DNA of 64,000 nucleotides. It comes from Oryzisolibacter propanilivorax. Lineage in GTDB: Bacteria > Pseudomonadota > Gammaproteobacteria > Burkholderiales > Burkholderiaceae_C. Below are positions 7,754 through 18,425 of the stretch, in pieces. Both the position numbers and the translations under genes were made by a program. Numbering within the stretch: position 1 is the stretch's first letter; each line of letters begins with the position of its first letter. Under the pieces are notes generated by a model. The model worked only from the letters and a program-made list of their open reading frames with translations, did no database searches and had not been told where the DNA came from. Where the stretch lies: contig NZ_FNHP01000008.1 of assembly GCF_900103645.1 (NCBI RefSeq), forward strand, positions 86,822 to 150,821, written 5' to 3'.

Positions 7754-8695
7754 ATGGCCCTCGACCCCATCATCCGCCTGCGCCAGATGGCGCTCATGGC
7801 CGCTGTCGAAAGCGCGGCCGGCACCTTCGTGCTGCCCGCCGCCGCCGACGCCCTCGAAGTCGGCAACGTCACCATCACGCCCACCGAGGGCGAGGAGGTG
7901 GAGTACGACATCGTGCGCCCGCACTTCGGCGCCAACGAGTCCGTGCTGGTCACCCGCTACCGCAAGATGGCGTTTCGCGTCGGCCTGGCCGGCGTGGGCA
8001 TGGCCGGCAGCCTGCCCGGCTACGCCAAGCTGCTGCGCGGCTGCGGCATGGCCGCCACCAATACCCCGGCGCCCGACCCCGACCCGCACACGCTGTTCGC
8101 CCCGGTGGACGACGCCTTCGAGAGCCTGTCGCTGTACGCCGTGGTCGGGCGCAATGTCTACAAGATGCCCGGCGCCGCCGGCAACGTGAAGCTGGAAGGC
8201 AACGCCCGGCAGCTGCCGTGGCTGAACTTCGAGTTCACCGGCGCCTGGACGCCCGTGGAGACCGTGGGCGCCATGCCGGCCACCGCGCCCGACTTCCAGC
8301 TGCCGCTGGGCGTCAACCAGGCCAACACCCGCGTCAAGCTGGGCGCCAAGCACTGGCCCTGCAACGCCTTCTCCATCGACCTGGGCAACACCGTCACCAA
8401 GCAGGACCTGACCGAGGTGGACAACACCGAGATCACGGCGCGCGCCAGCACCGGCTCGATCACGATCCGCAACACCCTGGCCAGCGTACACGACTGGGAC
8501 GCGCTCATCGGCGCCAAGCTGGCCTTCGAGCTGGTGCACGGCCAGGGCGCCACCAACACGCTCACCGTGGCCGCGCCGCGCGCACAGATCGGCAAGCCCA
8601 CCTTCGGCGAGCAAGACGGCGTGCAGATGGTCACGCTGCCGCTGAAGTTCATCCCCAGCCCGGCGGGCAACGACGAGCTCACGCTGCGCGTCTGA
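7754..8695 (+). CDS. Phage tail tube protein (major tail subunit)
   Basis: 313 residues. Beta-rich composition, the conserved start MALDPIIRLRQMALMAAVES, an EVEYDIVRPHFGANESVLV block and a DLGNTVTKQDLTEVDN segment near residues 210-226 fit the tail tube proteins of B3-like transposable siphophages. It would polymerise as stacked hexamers around the tape measure. No sheath gene adjoins it, supporting a non-contractile tail. The next gene is the tail assembly chaperone, the order expected for siphophages. Confidence 0.75.
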   Translation: MALDPIIRLRQMALMAAVESAAGTFVLPAAADALEVGNVTITPTEGEEVEYDIVRPHFGANESVLVTRYRKMAFRVGLAGVGMAGSLPGYAKLLRGCGMAATNTPAPDPDPHTLFAPVDDAFESLSLYAVVGRNVYKMPGAAGNVKLEGNARQLPWLNFEFTGAWTPVETVGAMPATAPDFQLPLGVNQANTRVKLGAKHWPCNAFSIDLGNTVTKQDLTEVDNTEITARASTGSITIRNTLASVHDWDALIGAKLAFELVHGQGATNTLTVAAPRAQIGKPTFGEQDGVQMVTLPLKFIPSPAGNDELTLRV

Positions 8696-8751
8696 CGCCC
8701 AAGGTCCGCCCCCCGCACCCGTTTCCACCCATCGCAAAGGATTTCCCCTCC

Positions 8752-9204
8752 ATGGCCGTCGTTCTCACCCGCAGCCCCGCCTATTGGGCGGACGCCTTCT
8801 ACGTCATCCCCGACCAACCCGGCAAGCCCATCGTCATCGACTTCCAGCTGCGCTTCAAGCACCTGAAGAAGACCGAGCGCAAGGAGCTCGACCAGCGCCT
8901 GGAGGTCAACGCCCGGCGCTACCGTGAGCGGTTGCAGGCGATCTCCGAGGGCAAGGCCGACCCCGGCTTCACCCCAGAAATTCTCGACAAGGAAGTGCTG
9001 GACCTGGTGCTGGTGGACTGGAGCGGCTTTCAGGACGAGGGCGGCTCGCCCGCCATCTACACCCCAGCCGCACGCGCGCAGCTGGTCGAAGACTTCCCCG
9101 GCATCGAGGCCGCCTTCATCGCGTCCTACCTGCAATCGCGCGACCCCGACCAAAAGCGCGAGGCCGCCGCAAAAAACTCCGAGGTGCCGTCCGGCACCAC
9201 CTGA
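8752..9204 (+). CDS. Tail assembly chaperone, short form (lambda gpG-like)
   Basis: 150-residue soluble protein directly after the tail tube and, with the next frame, directly before the tape measure: the position of lambda G/GT. Residues 20-45 (FQLRFKHLKKTERKELDQRL) and an acidic helical body fit tail assembly chaperones that coat the tape measure before tube polymerisation. The ATG at 8752 has AAAGG 12 bases upstream. Near its 3' end lies an A AAA AAC slippery heptamer (9171-9177) that can shift ribosomes into the -1 frame and extend the protein. Confidence 0.75.
   Translation: MAVVLTRSPAYWADAFYVIPDQPGKPIVIDFQLRFKHLKKTERKELDQRLEVNARRYRERLQAISEGKADPGFTPEILDKEVLDLVLVDWSGFQDEGGSPAIYTPAARAQLVEDFPGIEAAFIASYLQSRDPDQKREAAAKNSEVPSGTT
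9171..9198 (+). promoter_or_regulatory. -1 programmed ribosomal frameshift signal
   Basis: In the frame of the short chaperone the sequence reads gcA AAA AAC, so the heptamer A AAA AAC (9171-9177) is in the exact phase for tandem -1 slippage. Five bases later GGTGCC (9183-9188) pairs with GGCACC (9193-9198) around a GTCC loop, a stimulatory hairpin at standard spacing. The -1 frame is open from 9177 through 9572. Confidence 0.85.
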
Positions 9205-9239
9205 GCGGCGCGAGCACCCAGGCGTGCAGCGATGGCGAC

Positions 9240-9572
9240 ATGGCCGCCGATTTCGCGCTCCTGGGGCTATCGGCGTCCGAGGCGGCTCGCGCATCGCGCG
9301 CCAGTCAATGGGGCGCCGACACCACGGCATCGGGCGACTTCGAGCTGTGGCCTGAGCACCAGGCCGCATGGGAGGTGTTTCTCGACTGCGCGCGCCAGTG
9401 GCGCACTGCCTCGGTCGGCATGGCGGGGCTGTGGTTCCAGGGCCTTGATCCCGCCGCCGTCCGGCTCTCGCTGGCGGCGCGCAACGTACGCCGCGCGGAC
9501 TGGGCCGGGCTTCTGGGCCAGCTGCGCATCCTCGAAGACGAAGCCGCCGGCATCTTGAACGACCCCTCCTGA
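9240..9572 (+). CDS. Tail assembly chaperone T domain (DUF1799), probably made as a frameshift fusion
   Basis: The 110-residue reading from ATG 9240 matches the DUF1799 type ([16 protein letters not shown] near residues 60-75), the partner always found between chaperone and tape measure. The same frame is open back to 9177 without a stop, so after -1 slippage the long product would have 142 residues of the short form plus 131 residues here (273 in total), equivalent to lambda gpGT. I see no strong ribosome site before 9240; the free form may not be made. It ends three bases before the tape measure ATG. Confidence 0.75.
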   Translation: MAADFALLGLSASEAARASRASQWGADTTASGDFELWPEHQAAWEVFLDCARQWRTASVGMAGLWFQGLDPAAVRLSLAARNVRRADWAGLLGQLRILEDEAAGILNDPS

Positions 9573-9574
9573 AC

Positions 9575-12500
9575 ATGGACAGCAGCAAGACCGTCAAGGT
9601 CGTTCTCACGCTCGACAACGGGCAATTCATCACCAGCCTGCAGGCCTCGGGGCGCGAGCACAGCACGTTCGCGGCCAACGTGGTGCGCTCGGGCCAGGCG
9701 ATGGACGCCACGCTCAAGAGCGGCGAGATGAGCGCCAAGCAGACGGCCGCCGCGCTGCGCATGCTGCCCGCGCAGTTCACCGACATCTTCACGGGCCTGG
9801 CGTCTGGGCAGGCGCCCATGACGGTGCTCATCCAGCAAGGCGGCCAGCTCAAGGATTCCTTTGGCGGCGTGGCGCCCGCCGCCCGGGCGATGGGCGGCTA
9901 CATCGCCGGCCTGGTCAGCCCCACCATGCTGGCGGCCGGCGCCGCGGGCGCGCTGGCCGTGGCCTACTACCAGGGCAGCAAGGAGGCCGACGCCTACACC
10001 CGCTCCATCGTGATGAGCGGCAACGCCGCCGGCGCGACGGTGGGCCAGATGCAGGCCGCCGCGCGCGGCGCCTCGGCGGTAGTGGGCACGCAGGCAGCGG
10101 CGGCCGACGCGGTCGCGCAGCTGGGCGCAACGGGCCAAGTCGCCGCGCGCAACCTGGAGGGCTTCACCGCCACCGCGCTGCGCATGGAGCGCGAAGTCGG
10201 CCAGGCAGTGGAGAAGACCGCCGAGCAGTTCTCCGGCCTGGGCGACAAGCCCGTGCAGGCGTCGCTCAAGCTCAACGAAAGCTATGGCTACCTGACCACC
10301 GCCATCTACGAGCAGATCCGCGCACTGGAGGCCAGCGGCAAGCACCACGAAGCGGGCGAGCTGGCGCAACGCAGCTTCGCCGCCGCCATGGACGAGCGCA
10401 CGAATCGCCTGCGGGGCAACCTGGGCCTGCTCGAGCGCGGCTGGCGCGCCATCGGCGACGCCGCCGGCTGGGCCTGGAACAAGATGCTCAACGTCGGCCG
10501 CAAGGAGACCGTGGCCGACCAGCTGTCCAAGGCACAGCAAGAGCTGCAAGACCGCATGTCCCGTGGCCCCACGAACGACGTGCCAGGCGTGCGCGGCAGT
10601 TGGGAAAAAGGCAACGAGCGGATGCGCGAGAACATCCGCCTGCTGCAGGAAAAGGTGAAGCTGGAGGAAGAATCAGCCGCCGCTGCGGCCAAGAGCCAGG
10701 CCCAGGAAAAAGCCGGCATCGAATGGAGCCAGCGCGCCTACGAGGCCCGCTCCAAGTCCAAGAAGATGGAGGACGAGCTGGCCGCCGCCCGCCAGCAGTT
10801 CAAGGACGCCGGCAAGGACGAGGTGCGGGACAAGAAGGAACTCGACGCGGTCCTGGCCGGCATCCGCGACAAGTACAAGGAATCCACCACCGAGCAGAAC
10901 AAGGCCGCCAAGGAGCAAGAGCGCCAGCTCGCCCTGATGGCCGAGCTGGGCGGCTTGTCGTCCACCTTCTACAAGGACTGGACGGAGCTGAACAAGCAGT
11001 TCGCCGCCGGCAAGATCAAGCAGGAAGAGCTGGTACGGCTGCAGGCCACGCTGCTGGCCAAGCAGCCGGCCATGGCGGCGGCGGCGCGCGAGGAGCAAAA
11101 GGCACTCGACGCGCAGGTCCGGGCCTGGCAGGAGCTGGAGCGCGTGCAGGAGCGCGCCCGCGAAAAAGCCCTGGAGGCGCTGCAAAAGTCCGCCCAGGGC
11201 GCCGAGCAGCAGGTGCAAAAGCTGCTGGACGAAGAGCACGCCACCACCTTGGCCGCCGTGGCCAACATCTCGCTGGCCGAAGCCGTCGAGCGCGTGGCCC
11301 TGGCGCGCGCGCAAGAGGCCTACCAGAAGGCTGCCGCTGCCGGCGCTGATGGCCAGACGCTGCTGGCGCTGCAAAAGGAAATCGAGGCGCGCGAGAAGAT
11401 CGTCAGCCTGACCGGCGCGCGCGAGGCGCGCGAGGCGCTCAAGAAGACGGCCGACGAGGCAAGCAAAGAGCTCAAGCGCGTCACCGAGCAGTACGAGCAG
11501 GGCCTCACCAACGCCGCCATGCAAGGCGGCAAGAGCCTGAAGGAATACATCCAGGGCGTGCTGCGCACCACGGCCTTTCGGATCGTGCTGCAGCCCGTGA
11601 TGAACTGGGGCGCGCAGCTGCTCACGGCCATCACCGGCGGCGCCGGCGGCGCCGGCGGCGCCAGCGCGCTGCTGGGCGGCAGCGGCGGCCTGATGGGCAC
11701 CGTGGGCAACCTCGGCAGCCTGGCCTCGCTGCTGGGCGGCAACAGCATGCTGGGCAACATCGCCGGCACCCTGGGCGGCTGGCTGGGCCTGGGCGGCGCG
11801 GTTTCCACCGGCACCGGTATCGCCACCAGCGTGGGCACCGGCCTGTCGCTGACTGGCACCACGGGCGGGCTGGGCCTGACCACCGGCGGTGGCCTGGGCC
11901 TGACCGTGGGCAACACCGCCAGCAGCGCGGTCAGCCTAGGCGGGGCCGGTGCAGGCGCCAGCGGCGCCACCAGTACCTTGATGGCTGCAGCACCTTATGC
12001 GGCCATCATCGCCGCCGCCGTCGCCGTGGCCTCGAATATGTGGGAGCAGGGGTGGACGCGCGATGCCTTGAAGGGCGAGGGCAAGTCCACGTTCTACGGC
12101 GGCGCTGGCTCTTACATGACGGGCATCGGCGTGCTGGAAAAGCACAAGCTCGGCGTGCTGAGCGCGCTCGGGGTGTCGGAGAAGTGGGCGGACATCTTGA
12201 GCGGTACCACCCGCATGGCGCTGCTGTTTGGGCGCAAGCTCAAGGACTCCGGCCTGGAAGCCACCCTGGGCAGCAACGCCGACGGTGGCAGCGAATCGCG
12301 CCAATACGCCTTTTATAAAGGTGGGCTCTTCCGAAGCGACAAGACCACCTACGTCAAGACCGACGAGGGTGTCGAGGCGTACCTGGACAACGCCGTGACC
12401 ACGGCCCGCGCCGCGCTGCGGGCGGTGGCCGAGTCGCTGGACGCGCCGACCGCCGCGCTCGACACATTCGCCCTCACCGTGAAGGAAAGCTTCAAGGACC

Positions 12501-15151
12501 TGAGCGAGGAGGAAGCCAACGACAAGTTGGCCGAGATCGTCGGCCGCTACGCCGAAGGGCTGGGCGGAGCGTTTTTGGAGGGCCTGGACGGCTCGGGCGT
12601 GGCCGCCTGGGTGCAGCGCATCGCCAAGGACGGCGGCACGGCCGCCGAGCGGCTGCAGGCCATCGCCGACTACCCGGCCCAGTTGCTGCAGTCCATCGGC
12701 ACCACGCGCGAGGACCTGGTGCGCATCTTCACCGAAGGGCTGGTGAATGGCGATGCGGCAGCGGCCGGCCAGGCTGTGGCCGACCAGCTGGTCGCCAGCA
12801 TCGAGCTGAGCATGCTCAGCGGCGCCAGCGCCCAGGTGTTCGACATCGTCAACCGCGGCATCGTCACCCCCATCCTGGACGCCATGGCCAATGGCGCCAG
12901 CCTGTCGGAGGCCATCAGCCAGGCCAACATCGCCCGGACCGTGGCCAAGGCCCAGGAGACGGCCGCGGCGTTCGCCGCCGTGTGGAACGACCCGGGCTTC
13001 AAACAGGCCATGGAGTCCATCCGCACCACCGTGGGCAGCGCTCTGGGCACCGCCGGCGGCGCCCTGCAGTACCAGCCCACCTACATCCGGCCCCAGGCCG
13101 CCGTGGACGCCGGCGCCAGCAGCAGCGCCAGCCAGGAAGAGACTCCCGAGGACCGCCTGCGCAAGAAGATCCAGGACATGGCCGCCGATGGCGCGCAGCT
13201 CGCCGCCGACTTGCTGCGCGCCAAAGGCGACGAGGCCGCCGCCGCCCTGGCCGAGCTGGAGATCGCCACTGAGGGCGTCACTGGCGTGCTGCGCGAGCAG
13301 TACATCGCCCAGCGGGACGCCAACCAGGCCATGCAGGGCAGCATCGCGGCGTGGGAGGCCATCGGCGCGCTCAAGGACGAAGGCGCCGGCCTGGCCATTG
13401 AGCTGCTGCGCGCGCAAGGCCACGAAGCCGCTGCCGCGCTGCGCCAGTTCGAGGCCGCCACCGCCAAGATGACCGAGGCCGAGCGCGAAGCCTACCGTTT
13501 GCAGCAGCAGGCCAACGACGCGCTGCGCGCACAGATCGCGCTGGCCACCGAGCTGCCGGCGCTGCTCGCGCGCTTCATGACCCCACAGCAAAGCCAGGCC
13601 GCCGGCTACGGGCGCATCGCGCAGGGCCTGGAGCAGGCGGGCATCCATGTGGGCGCCGATACGCTGGCGCAGGCCAGCCTGCAGCAGATCGCCCAGGCCG
13701 CCGCCGAGATCTACCACCTGGGCAGCACCAGCGACGCCACACGCCTGGCGCTGGTGCGCGCCGTGGCCAGCCTGGCCGAGCTCAAGGATGCGGCCACCGC
13801 TAGCGCCAATGCCGCGGCCGACGCGGCGCTGTCCGCGCTCTCGCGCTCCATCGAAGCCGAAAAGGCCGCCATCACCGAGGCCGCCAACGCCCGCATCGAG
13901 AGCCTGCGCCAGGAGGCCGAAGCGCAGAAGGCCGCGCAGGACACTGCCAGCGAAGCCCTGGCCACCGCCACGCGCATCGCCGACACCCTCGGCCGCGCCG
14001 TGCGCGCGCTGCGCGGCCAGGTCGAGAGCGCCGTGGTGCAGGACCTGGCCGCCGCGCGCGCCTTCATCGAGGGCGCCGCGCGCGCCGCCGCCGCCACGGG
14101 CGCGCTGCCCGACGAAGAGCAGCTGGCGCGCGCCATCGAGTCCGTCACCGCCGACCAGCAGCAGCGCTACGGCACCTACGCCGACTGGGAAGCCGCGCAG
14201 CTCGACCAGGCCAACCAGCTCGCCGCCCTGGAGGGCGTGAGCACGGCGCAGATGACCGTGGCCGAGCGCCACCTGGCCGCCACGAAAGCCCAAGCCGCGC
14301 TGCTGGAAGAGCAGGTCAAGGCCACGCAGGCCGGTGCGGCCGCCGCCATCCGCGCGCTCGACCAGCAGCTGGCCGCCGCACAGGAACGCCTGGCCGTGCT
14401 GCGCGACAGCAACGCCCAGCTGCAGTCGATCGCCACGGCCACCGCCGGCTTCGAGGCCGCGCTGGCGCAGCTGGCGCAGGCCCTGGCCGCATCGGCCAAG
14501 GGCCCCAGCGCGGGCGGCGGCGGCCCGAGCGGCGGCGCGCCCACGCCGGCGCCAGGGGGCGCCAGCACTGTGGTGCTGAACGGCCCCGGCGGCTCGCAGT
14601 ACGACGCGCGCAGCGACGTCTTCTACGCCGCCGGCACCGGCATGCCCTACCTGGGGGCGAGCCTGGGCGCCGCCGCGATCGACATGGTGAACGCCGGCCA
14701 CGCCCTGCAGGTCTACCAGGCCGCCGTGGCCGGCGGTGTCACCAGCCAGATGCTGGCGCAGTGGACCGGCGCCAGCGCGGCCGATCTCAACGCCTGGGCC
14801 GCCGCCAACAACCTGCCCGCATTCGCCGAGGGCACCAACTACGTGCCGCGCGACATGATCGCGCTCATCCACGAAGGCGAGGAGATCGTCCCCAAACGCT
14901 ATAACCCCGCCGCCCAGGCCGGCGCCTGGACGAGCGCCAGCACCATCAGCCGCAGCGTCGCCAGCCGCGGCGCGGGCTCCGAATCGGCCCTGCAGGCGGT
15001 GGTGGCCACGCTGGCCGGCACTGTGGGGCAGCTCGCCGGCGGCGCGGGCGAAGGGGCGCTTGGAGCCGAGGACCGCAGCAACCTGCGCCGCATCCGCGAG
15101 GTGCTTGAAGGCGCCGCTATGGGCCGCGTGCGGCTGGGGGTGGCCGCATGA
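9575..15151 (+). CDS. Tail tape measure protein
   Basis: 1858 residues, the largest gene in the prophage. Residues 1-110 are the tape-measure N-terminal domain ([20 protein letters not shown]). A hydrophobic segment near 110-135 may insert in the host membrane. Residues about 320-660 are charged coiled coil, 690-830 are Gly/Ala/Leu-rich with a hydrophobic stretch, and 1180-1500 are helical with two tandem copies of a ~65-residue unit built on [13 protein letters not shown] / [13 protein letters not shown]. The C-terminus has the typical [20 protein letters not shown]. Family rule: about 0.15 nm of tail per residue, suggesting a tail near 280 nm. Its stop overlaps the next start (ATGA). Confidence 0.92.
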   Translation: MDSSKTVKVVLTLDNGQFITSLQASGREHSTFAANVVRSGQAMDATLKSGEMSAKQTAAALRMLPAQFTDIFTGLASGQAPMTVLIQQGGQLKDSFGGVAPAARAMGGYIAGLVSPTMLAAGAAGALAVAYYQGSKEADAYTRSIVMSGNAAGATVGQMQAAARGASAVVGTQAAAADAVAQLGATGQVAARNLEGFTATALRMEREVGQAVEKTAEQFSGLGDKPVQASLKLNESYGYLTTAIYEQIRALEASGKHHEAGELAQRSFAAAMDERTNRLRGNLGLLERGWRAIGDAAGWAWNKMLNVGRKETVADQLSKAQQELQDRMSRGPTNDVPGVRGSWEKGNERMRENIRLLQEKVKLEEESAAAAAKSQAQEKAGIEWSQRAYEARSKSKKMEDELAAARQQFKDAGKDEVRDKKELDAVLAGIRDKYKESTTEQNKAAKEQERQLALMAELGGLSSTFYKDWTELNKQFAAGKIKQEELVRLQATLLAKQPAMAAAAREEQKALDAQVRAWQELERVQERAREKALEALQKSAQGAEQQVQKLLDEEHATTLAAVANISLAEAVERVALARAQEAYQKAAAAGADGQTLLALQKEIEAREKIVSLTGAREAREALKKTADEASKELKRVTEQYEQGLTNAAMQGGKSLKEYIQGVLRTTAFRIVLQPVMNWGAQLLTAITGGAGGAGGASALLGGSGGLMGTVGNLGSLASLLGGNSMLGNIAGTLGGWLGLGGAVSTGTGIATSVGTGLSLTGTTGGLGLTTGGGLGLTVGNTASSAVSLGGAGAGASGATSTLMAAAPYAAIIAAAVAVASNMWEQGWTRDALKGEGKSTFYGGAGSYMTGIGVLEKHKLGVLSALGVSEKWADILSGTTRMALLFGRKLKDSGLEATLGSNADGGSESRQYAFYKGGLFRSDKTTYVKTDEGVEAYLDNAVTTARAALRAVAESLDAPTAALDTFALTVKESFKDLSEEEANDKLAEIVGRYAEGLGGAFLEGLDGSGVAAWVQRIAKDGGTAAERLQAIADYPAQLLQSIGTTREDLVRIFTEGLVNGDAAAAGQAVADQLVASIELSMLSGASAQVFDIVNRGIVTPILDAMANGASLSEAISQANIARTVAKAQETAAAFAAVWNDPGFKQAMESIRTTVGSALGTAGGALQYQPTYIRPQAAVDAGASSSASQEETPEDRLRKKIQDMAADGAQLAADLLRAKGDEAAAALAELEIATEGVTGVLREQYIAQRDANQAMQGSIAAWEAIGALKDEGAGLAIELLRAQGHEAAAALRQFEAATAKMTEAEREAYRLQQQANDALRAQIALATELPALLARFMTPQQSQAAGYGRIAQGLEQAGIHVGADTLAQASLQQIAQAAAEIYHLGSTSDATRLALVRAVASLAELKDAATASANAAADAALSALSRSIEAEKAAITEAANARIESLRQEAEAQKAAQDTASEALATATRIADTLGRAVRALRGQVESAVVQDLAAARAFIEGAARAAAATGALPDEEQLARAIESVTADQQQRYGTYADWEAAQLDQANQLAALEGVSTAQMTVAERHLAATKAQAALLEEQVKATQAGAAAAIRALDQQLAAAQERLAVLRDSNAQLQSIATATAGFEAALAQLAQALAASAKGPSAGGGGPSGGAPTPAPGGASTVVLNGPGGSQYDARSDVFYAAGTGMPYLGASLGAAAIDMVNAGHALQVYQAAVAGGVTSQMLAQWTGASAADLNAWAAANNLPAFAEGTNYVPRDMIALIHEGEEIVPKRYNPAAQAGAWTSASTISRSVASRGAGSESALQAVVATLAGTVGQLAGGAGEGALGAEDRSNLRRIREVLEGAAMGRVRLGVAA

Positions 15152-16071
15152 TGCGCGTGCTGCCGCCCATGGATATCGGCCAGGCCCAGCTGGTGTCCAC
15201 CAGCGTGGCCGCCGAGGACGCCACGCCCGTGTGGGCCGCCGCCACCGCCTGGGCCAAGGATGCGCTGTGCCACCGGGTGGAGACGCACATGGTCTACCGC
15301 CGCATCACCGCCGGCACCTCGCCCACGCCGCCCGAAGGCGACGCGGCGCTGTGGCAGGCGCTGCGCCCCACCAACCGCCGGGCCATGTTCAACCTGCTGC
15401 ACGACACGCGCACACGGGTAGAGGGCGGCCCGCTCACCGTGACGCTCGCGCCCGGCCAGCGCGTGGACAGCCTGGCGCTGGTGGGCCTCACGGGCGCCAG
15501 CGCCACGGTGCGCGTGGCCATCGGCGCGGACGTGCTCGAGCGCAGCTTCCCGCTGCTCACGCGCCGCGTGCGCTCGTGGTACCAGTACTTCACCGCGCCC
15601 TTCGTGCAGCAGGGTGCACTGACCCTGTGGGACCTGCCGCCGTACCGGGGCGCCACCATCACCGTGACCATCACGCCCAACGCCGCCGGCCCCGCCGGCG
15701 TGGCCGAGTGCGGCCGGCTCATCCTGGGCATGGGCGCGCGCATCGGCGAGCTGCAGTGGGACTACGAAAACGACGCGCTGAACTTCTCGCGCATCGAGCG
15801 CAACTTCGACGGCTCGCTGGCTGCCATCGAGCAGCGGCGCAGCGTGCCCACCAACGCCTTGCCGGTGCGCGTGGACGCGGCTGACGTCGACGCCGTGCTG
15901 GCGCTGCGCGCGCGGCTCAACGCCGTGCCGGCCCTGTGGTCGGGCTGGACGCGCTATCCCGACAGCCCCTACGCCAGCTCGGCGCTGCTGTTTGGCATCT
16001 ACCGGCGCTTTGCCGTGCGCCCGGCCAACAAGCGCTACGCCCAGGCCACCCTTGAAATCGAAGAGATGTGA
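15148..16071 (+). CDS. Phage tail tip protein after the tape measure (function unknown)
   Basis: 307 residues, start overlapping the tape measure stop by four bases, so translationally coupled. Position suggests a distal tail or tail-tip subunit. The middle (about 95-200) reads as alternating beta strands with repeated Val/Thr segments, like a beta-sandwich. The C-terminus ([20 protein letters not shown]) is strongly basic. I see no match to lambda M/L/J or DUF2163-type proteins, which are expected at this point; this single protein seems to replace several tip genes. High confidence that it is a gene, low on function. Confidence 0.6.
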   Translation: MMRVLPPMDIGQAQLVSTSVAAEDATPVWAAATAWAKDALCHRVETHMVYRRITAGTSPTPPEGDAALWQALRPTNRRAMFNLLHDTRTRVEGGPLTVTLAPGQRVDSLALVGLTGASATVRVAIGADVLERSFPLLTRRVRSWYQYFTAPFVQQGALTLWDLPPYRGATITVTITPNAAGPAGVAECGRLILGMGARIGELQWDYENDALNFSRIERNFDGSLAAIEQRRSVPTNALPVRVDAADVDAVLALRARLNAVPALWSGWTRYPDSPYASSALLFGIYRRFAVRPANKRYAQATLEIEEM

Positions 16072-16074
16072 AGC

Positions 16075-17343
16075 ATGCCCATTGCCCCTATACCCCTTGC
16101 CCTGCTGTCGCCCGCGCCCACGCTGGCCGACCCTGAGAATTTCGATGCGCGCGCCGACGTCACTGTCAGCGAGATCGTGGCCCTGGTGCCCCGGCTCAAC
16201 GAGGAGCTGCAGGGCGTGTACGCCAACGCCGTCAGCGCCCAGGGCGCGGCCGCGATGAGCGAGGCCGCGGTGGCCCTGGCCAGCTACCGGGGCACCTGGT
16301 CCTCGCTGGCCGGGCCGCTGGCGCCCCCGGCGACGACGCTGCACGTGGGCAGCTACTGGATGCTGATGGGCGCCGTGGCCAACGTCGCGGCCAGCGAGCC
16401 GGGCAGCTCCAACGCCTGGAAGCTGCTCAACGCGCTGCCGCCCCTGGTGCGCGAGGCGCGCGCGGCGGCCGCGGTCATTGGCGCGGGGCACATGGGCCGC
16501 TGGATCGACATCACCGGCGGCACCTTCACGCAGGCGTTCGCGCCCTGCGCGCAGCTGGGCGGCGGCTGGTGGTGCTACTTGGGCAACAGCGGCAGCGGGG
16601 ACATCACGCTGGACCCGGCTGGCGCCGAGACCATCGACGGCCTGGCCAGCTTCGTCATGTACCCCGGCGAGGTGCGCCTGGTGCAGTGCGACGGCGTGGC
16701 GCTGCGCAGCGTGGTGCTCAAGGCCTTCTCACGCACCTTCACAGTTTCGGGCAATTTCATCCACCCACCCGGATACGCAGGCATTCATCACATGCTCTGG
16801 GGGGCGGGCTCTGGAGGTACGGCCCAGTTTTACGGGTCAAACGCTATCGAAGGCGTCGACAGATCAGCAGGCGGCGCCTGTGCCGTGGGAGTGCTGCCTG
16901 CTTCGCTCATTGCCGCAGGCGCTACGGTTGCGATCATCATTGGCGCAGGCGGCCCTGGAGCAGTCACAGGCAGCGACTATCAGAAGCACGGAAGCCCGGG
17001 CGGGAACAGCTCTATCGGCACGCTAGTTACCGCACCGGGCGGAGGTGTTTCCGGCGGTACATACGGTGTGGCCGCGCCGGGTTTCAACGTCGCTTCTGAT
17101 GCTGGGGGAAGCGCCTATGGGGGCGCTTCTCGCGGCGGCGGCGGTCGTTGGACGACGATCTACGGCGGGGGCACCAACAGCTCTGGTCCCACCACCATCT
17201 TTGGCGGCGAGGGCGGGGGTGGCAATACCGGCGCGCCGGGCAGCGCGCCGGGCGGCGCGGGCGGGTCCAAGACTGTGTCTTCAGGAACTGCTGTGGCAGG
17301 CAATGGCGCGCGCGGCGAGTGCCGCCTGCGGGGGGTGATCTGA
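16075..17343 (+). CDS. Tail fibre/adhesin with glycine-rich tip
   Basis: 422 residues. Residues 1-130 are a helical shaft-like region. Residues about 215-422 are glycine/serine-rich with repeated GAGG, PGGGVSGG and GGGGNTG stretches, the pattern of glycine-rich tail adhesins whose tip forms a polyglycine-II-like sandwich that contacts the host. The part from about 16,740 to 17,130 is visibly less GC-rich and uses more A/T-ending codons than all neighbours, which suggests recent exchange of the host-recognition tip. It is followed with one-base overlap (TGATG) by a fibre-assembly-like gene. Confidence 0.75.
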   Translation: MPIAPIPLALLSPAPTLADPENFDARADVTVSEIVALVPRLNEELQGVYANAVSAQGAAAMSEAAVALASYRGTWSSLAGPLAPPATTLHVGSYWMLMGAVANVAASEPGSSNAWKLLNALPPLVREARAAAAVIGAGHMGRWIDITGGTFTQAFAPCAQLGGGWWCYLGNSGSGDITLDPAGAETIDGLASFVMYPGEVRLVQCDGVALRSVVLKAFSRTFTVSGNFIHPPGYAGIHHMLWGAGSGGTAQFYGSNAIEGVDRSAGGACAVGVLPASLIAAGATVAIIIGAGGPGAVTGSDYQKHGSPGGNSSIGTLVTAPGGGVSGGTYGVAAPGFNVASDAGGSAYGGASRGGGGRWTTIYGGGTNSSGPTTIFGGEGGGGNTGAPGSAPGGAGGSKTVSSGTAVAGNGARGECRLRGVI

Positions 17344-17864
17344 TGGCACGCTATGCAGTTATCCACGGGGGCGTGGTGCAAAACCACGCCCTGGCCGACG
17401 ACGTGTTCGCAGCCGCGCAAGGCTGGGTGCCGGCAGGGGACTCGCAAGTCGGTGACCGGTGGGACGGGCATGCGTTCGTGCCCGCACCTGCCGACCTCGA
17501 CGCCCTGAAAGCCGCCAAGAACGACGAGATCAACGCCGCACGGCTGGCCGCCAACTTCTCGCACTTCGAGCACGCGGGCAAGCAAATCGCCTGTGACCAG
17601 CTCAGCCGCTCCGATATCGATGGCACTAACGGGTTCGTTGCCCTCTACGGTGCCCTGCCACCGGGCTGGCCCGGCGGCTGGAAGGCCATCGACAACACCT
17701 ACGTGGCCATCGCCGACGTGGCCGCCTGGAAGGCGTTCTACGCGTCGATGTTCGCAGCCGGCAACGCCAACTTCGCGCACGCCCAGGCCCTCAAGGAGGC
17801 GCTGGCAGCGGCCGCCACGGCCGAGGAGGTGGCCGCGATCGGCTGGGGCATGGAGGCGCCCTGA
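17343..17864 (+). CDS. DUF4376 protein, probable tail fibre accessory/assembly
   Basis: 173 residues from an ATG overlapping the previous stop by one base. Residues 58-170 match DUF4376: LKAAKNDEINAARL, a cleft with QIACDQLSRSDIDGTNGFV, then WKAIDNTYVAIADVAAWKAF and a closing helical segment. Proteins with this domain occur next to phage tail fibres, with N-terminal halves like tail fibre assembly proteins. A longer upstream extension of this frame is only a shadow of the fibre gene. The exact role, chaperone or fibre part, is not known. Confidence 0.75.
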   Translation: MARYAVIHGGVVQNHALADDVFAAAQGWVPAGDSQVGDRWDGHAFVPAPADLDALKAAKNDEINAARLAANFSHFEHAGKQIACDQLSRSDIDGTNGFVALYGALPPGWPGGWKAIDNTYVAIADVAAWKAFYASMFAAGNANFAHAQALKEALAAAATAEEVAAIGWGMEAP

Positions 17865-18385
17865 TGCTGCTGGCCAGCTACAAGTCCACCCGCCCCGGCC
17901 TGCAGGGCGTGGCCAACCGCCTGATCCGCGCGCGCCTGCGCGGCATCTACTCGCACAACGAGCTGGTGTTCGAGCCCGGCGACGGCGTGGACGCGCTCAT
18001 GCCGGACGGCACCTGCGCAGCCGATGCCGCAGGCGCCCTGTGGTGCGCCTCCAGCGTCGCGGCCGAGGCGCTGCCCGCGCATTCGCCGCGCCGCGCCGGC
18101 TGTGGTGGCGGGGTGCGCTTCAAGCGCATCGCGCTTGATCCGGGCCACTGGGACATGCGCCGCGTGGCTTGCAACCCAGTCCTGGCAGCGCAGTGGTTCA
18201 AGGCTCACCAAGGCGAGCTATACGACTGGCAGCTGATCGCCGGCTTCGCGACCTGGCTGATGCCGCACAAGGCCAGCCGCTGGACCTGCAGCGAAGCATG
18301 CGCGGCCGCGCTGGGGGCGCCCGAGGGTGATGCCTGGCGCTTCGACCCGTGCAGCCTTGAAGCCGCCGGCGGCGCCTGGATGTAG
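17864..18385 (+). CDS. Permuted NlpC/P60-like (YiiX/YaeF-type) cysteine hydrolase
   Basis: 173 residues, start overlapping the previous stop by one base. The order of motifs, His in YSHNELVF (about residue 31) first and Cys in RWTCSEACAAALG (about 144) near the C-terminus, is that of circularly permuted papain-like NlpC/P60 folds such as YaeF/YiiX. FKAHQGELYDWQLIAGF near 109-125 also fits. In a phage it could cut peptidoglycan peptides or amide/ester bonds during entry or lysis; activity is inferred. It ends the tail block, and a 165-base non-coding stretch follows. Confidence 0.65.
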   Translation: MLLASYKSTRPGLQGVANRLIRARLRGIYSHNELVFEPGDGVDALMPDGTCAADAAGALWCASSVAAEALPAHSPRRAGCGGGVRFKRIALDPGHWDMRRVACNPVLAAQWFKAHQGELYDWQLIAGFATWLMPHKASRWTCSEACAAALGAPEGDAWRFDPCSLEAAGGAWM

Positions 18386-18425
18386 GGAGGGAGGACCGAA
18401 CCAAGAAAAAGACGGGCGACCCGGC

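Noticed and set aside
11936..14872. 978-residue minus-strand open frame opposite the tape measure
   Set aside because: Antisense shadow of a repetitive coding region; no start signals or recognisable domains.
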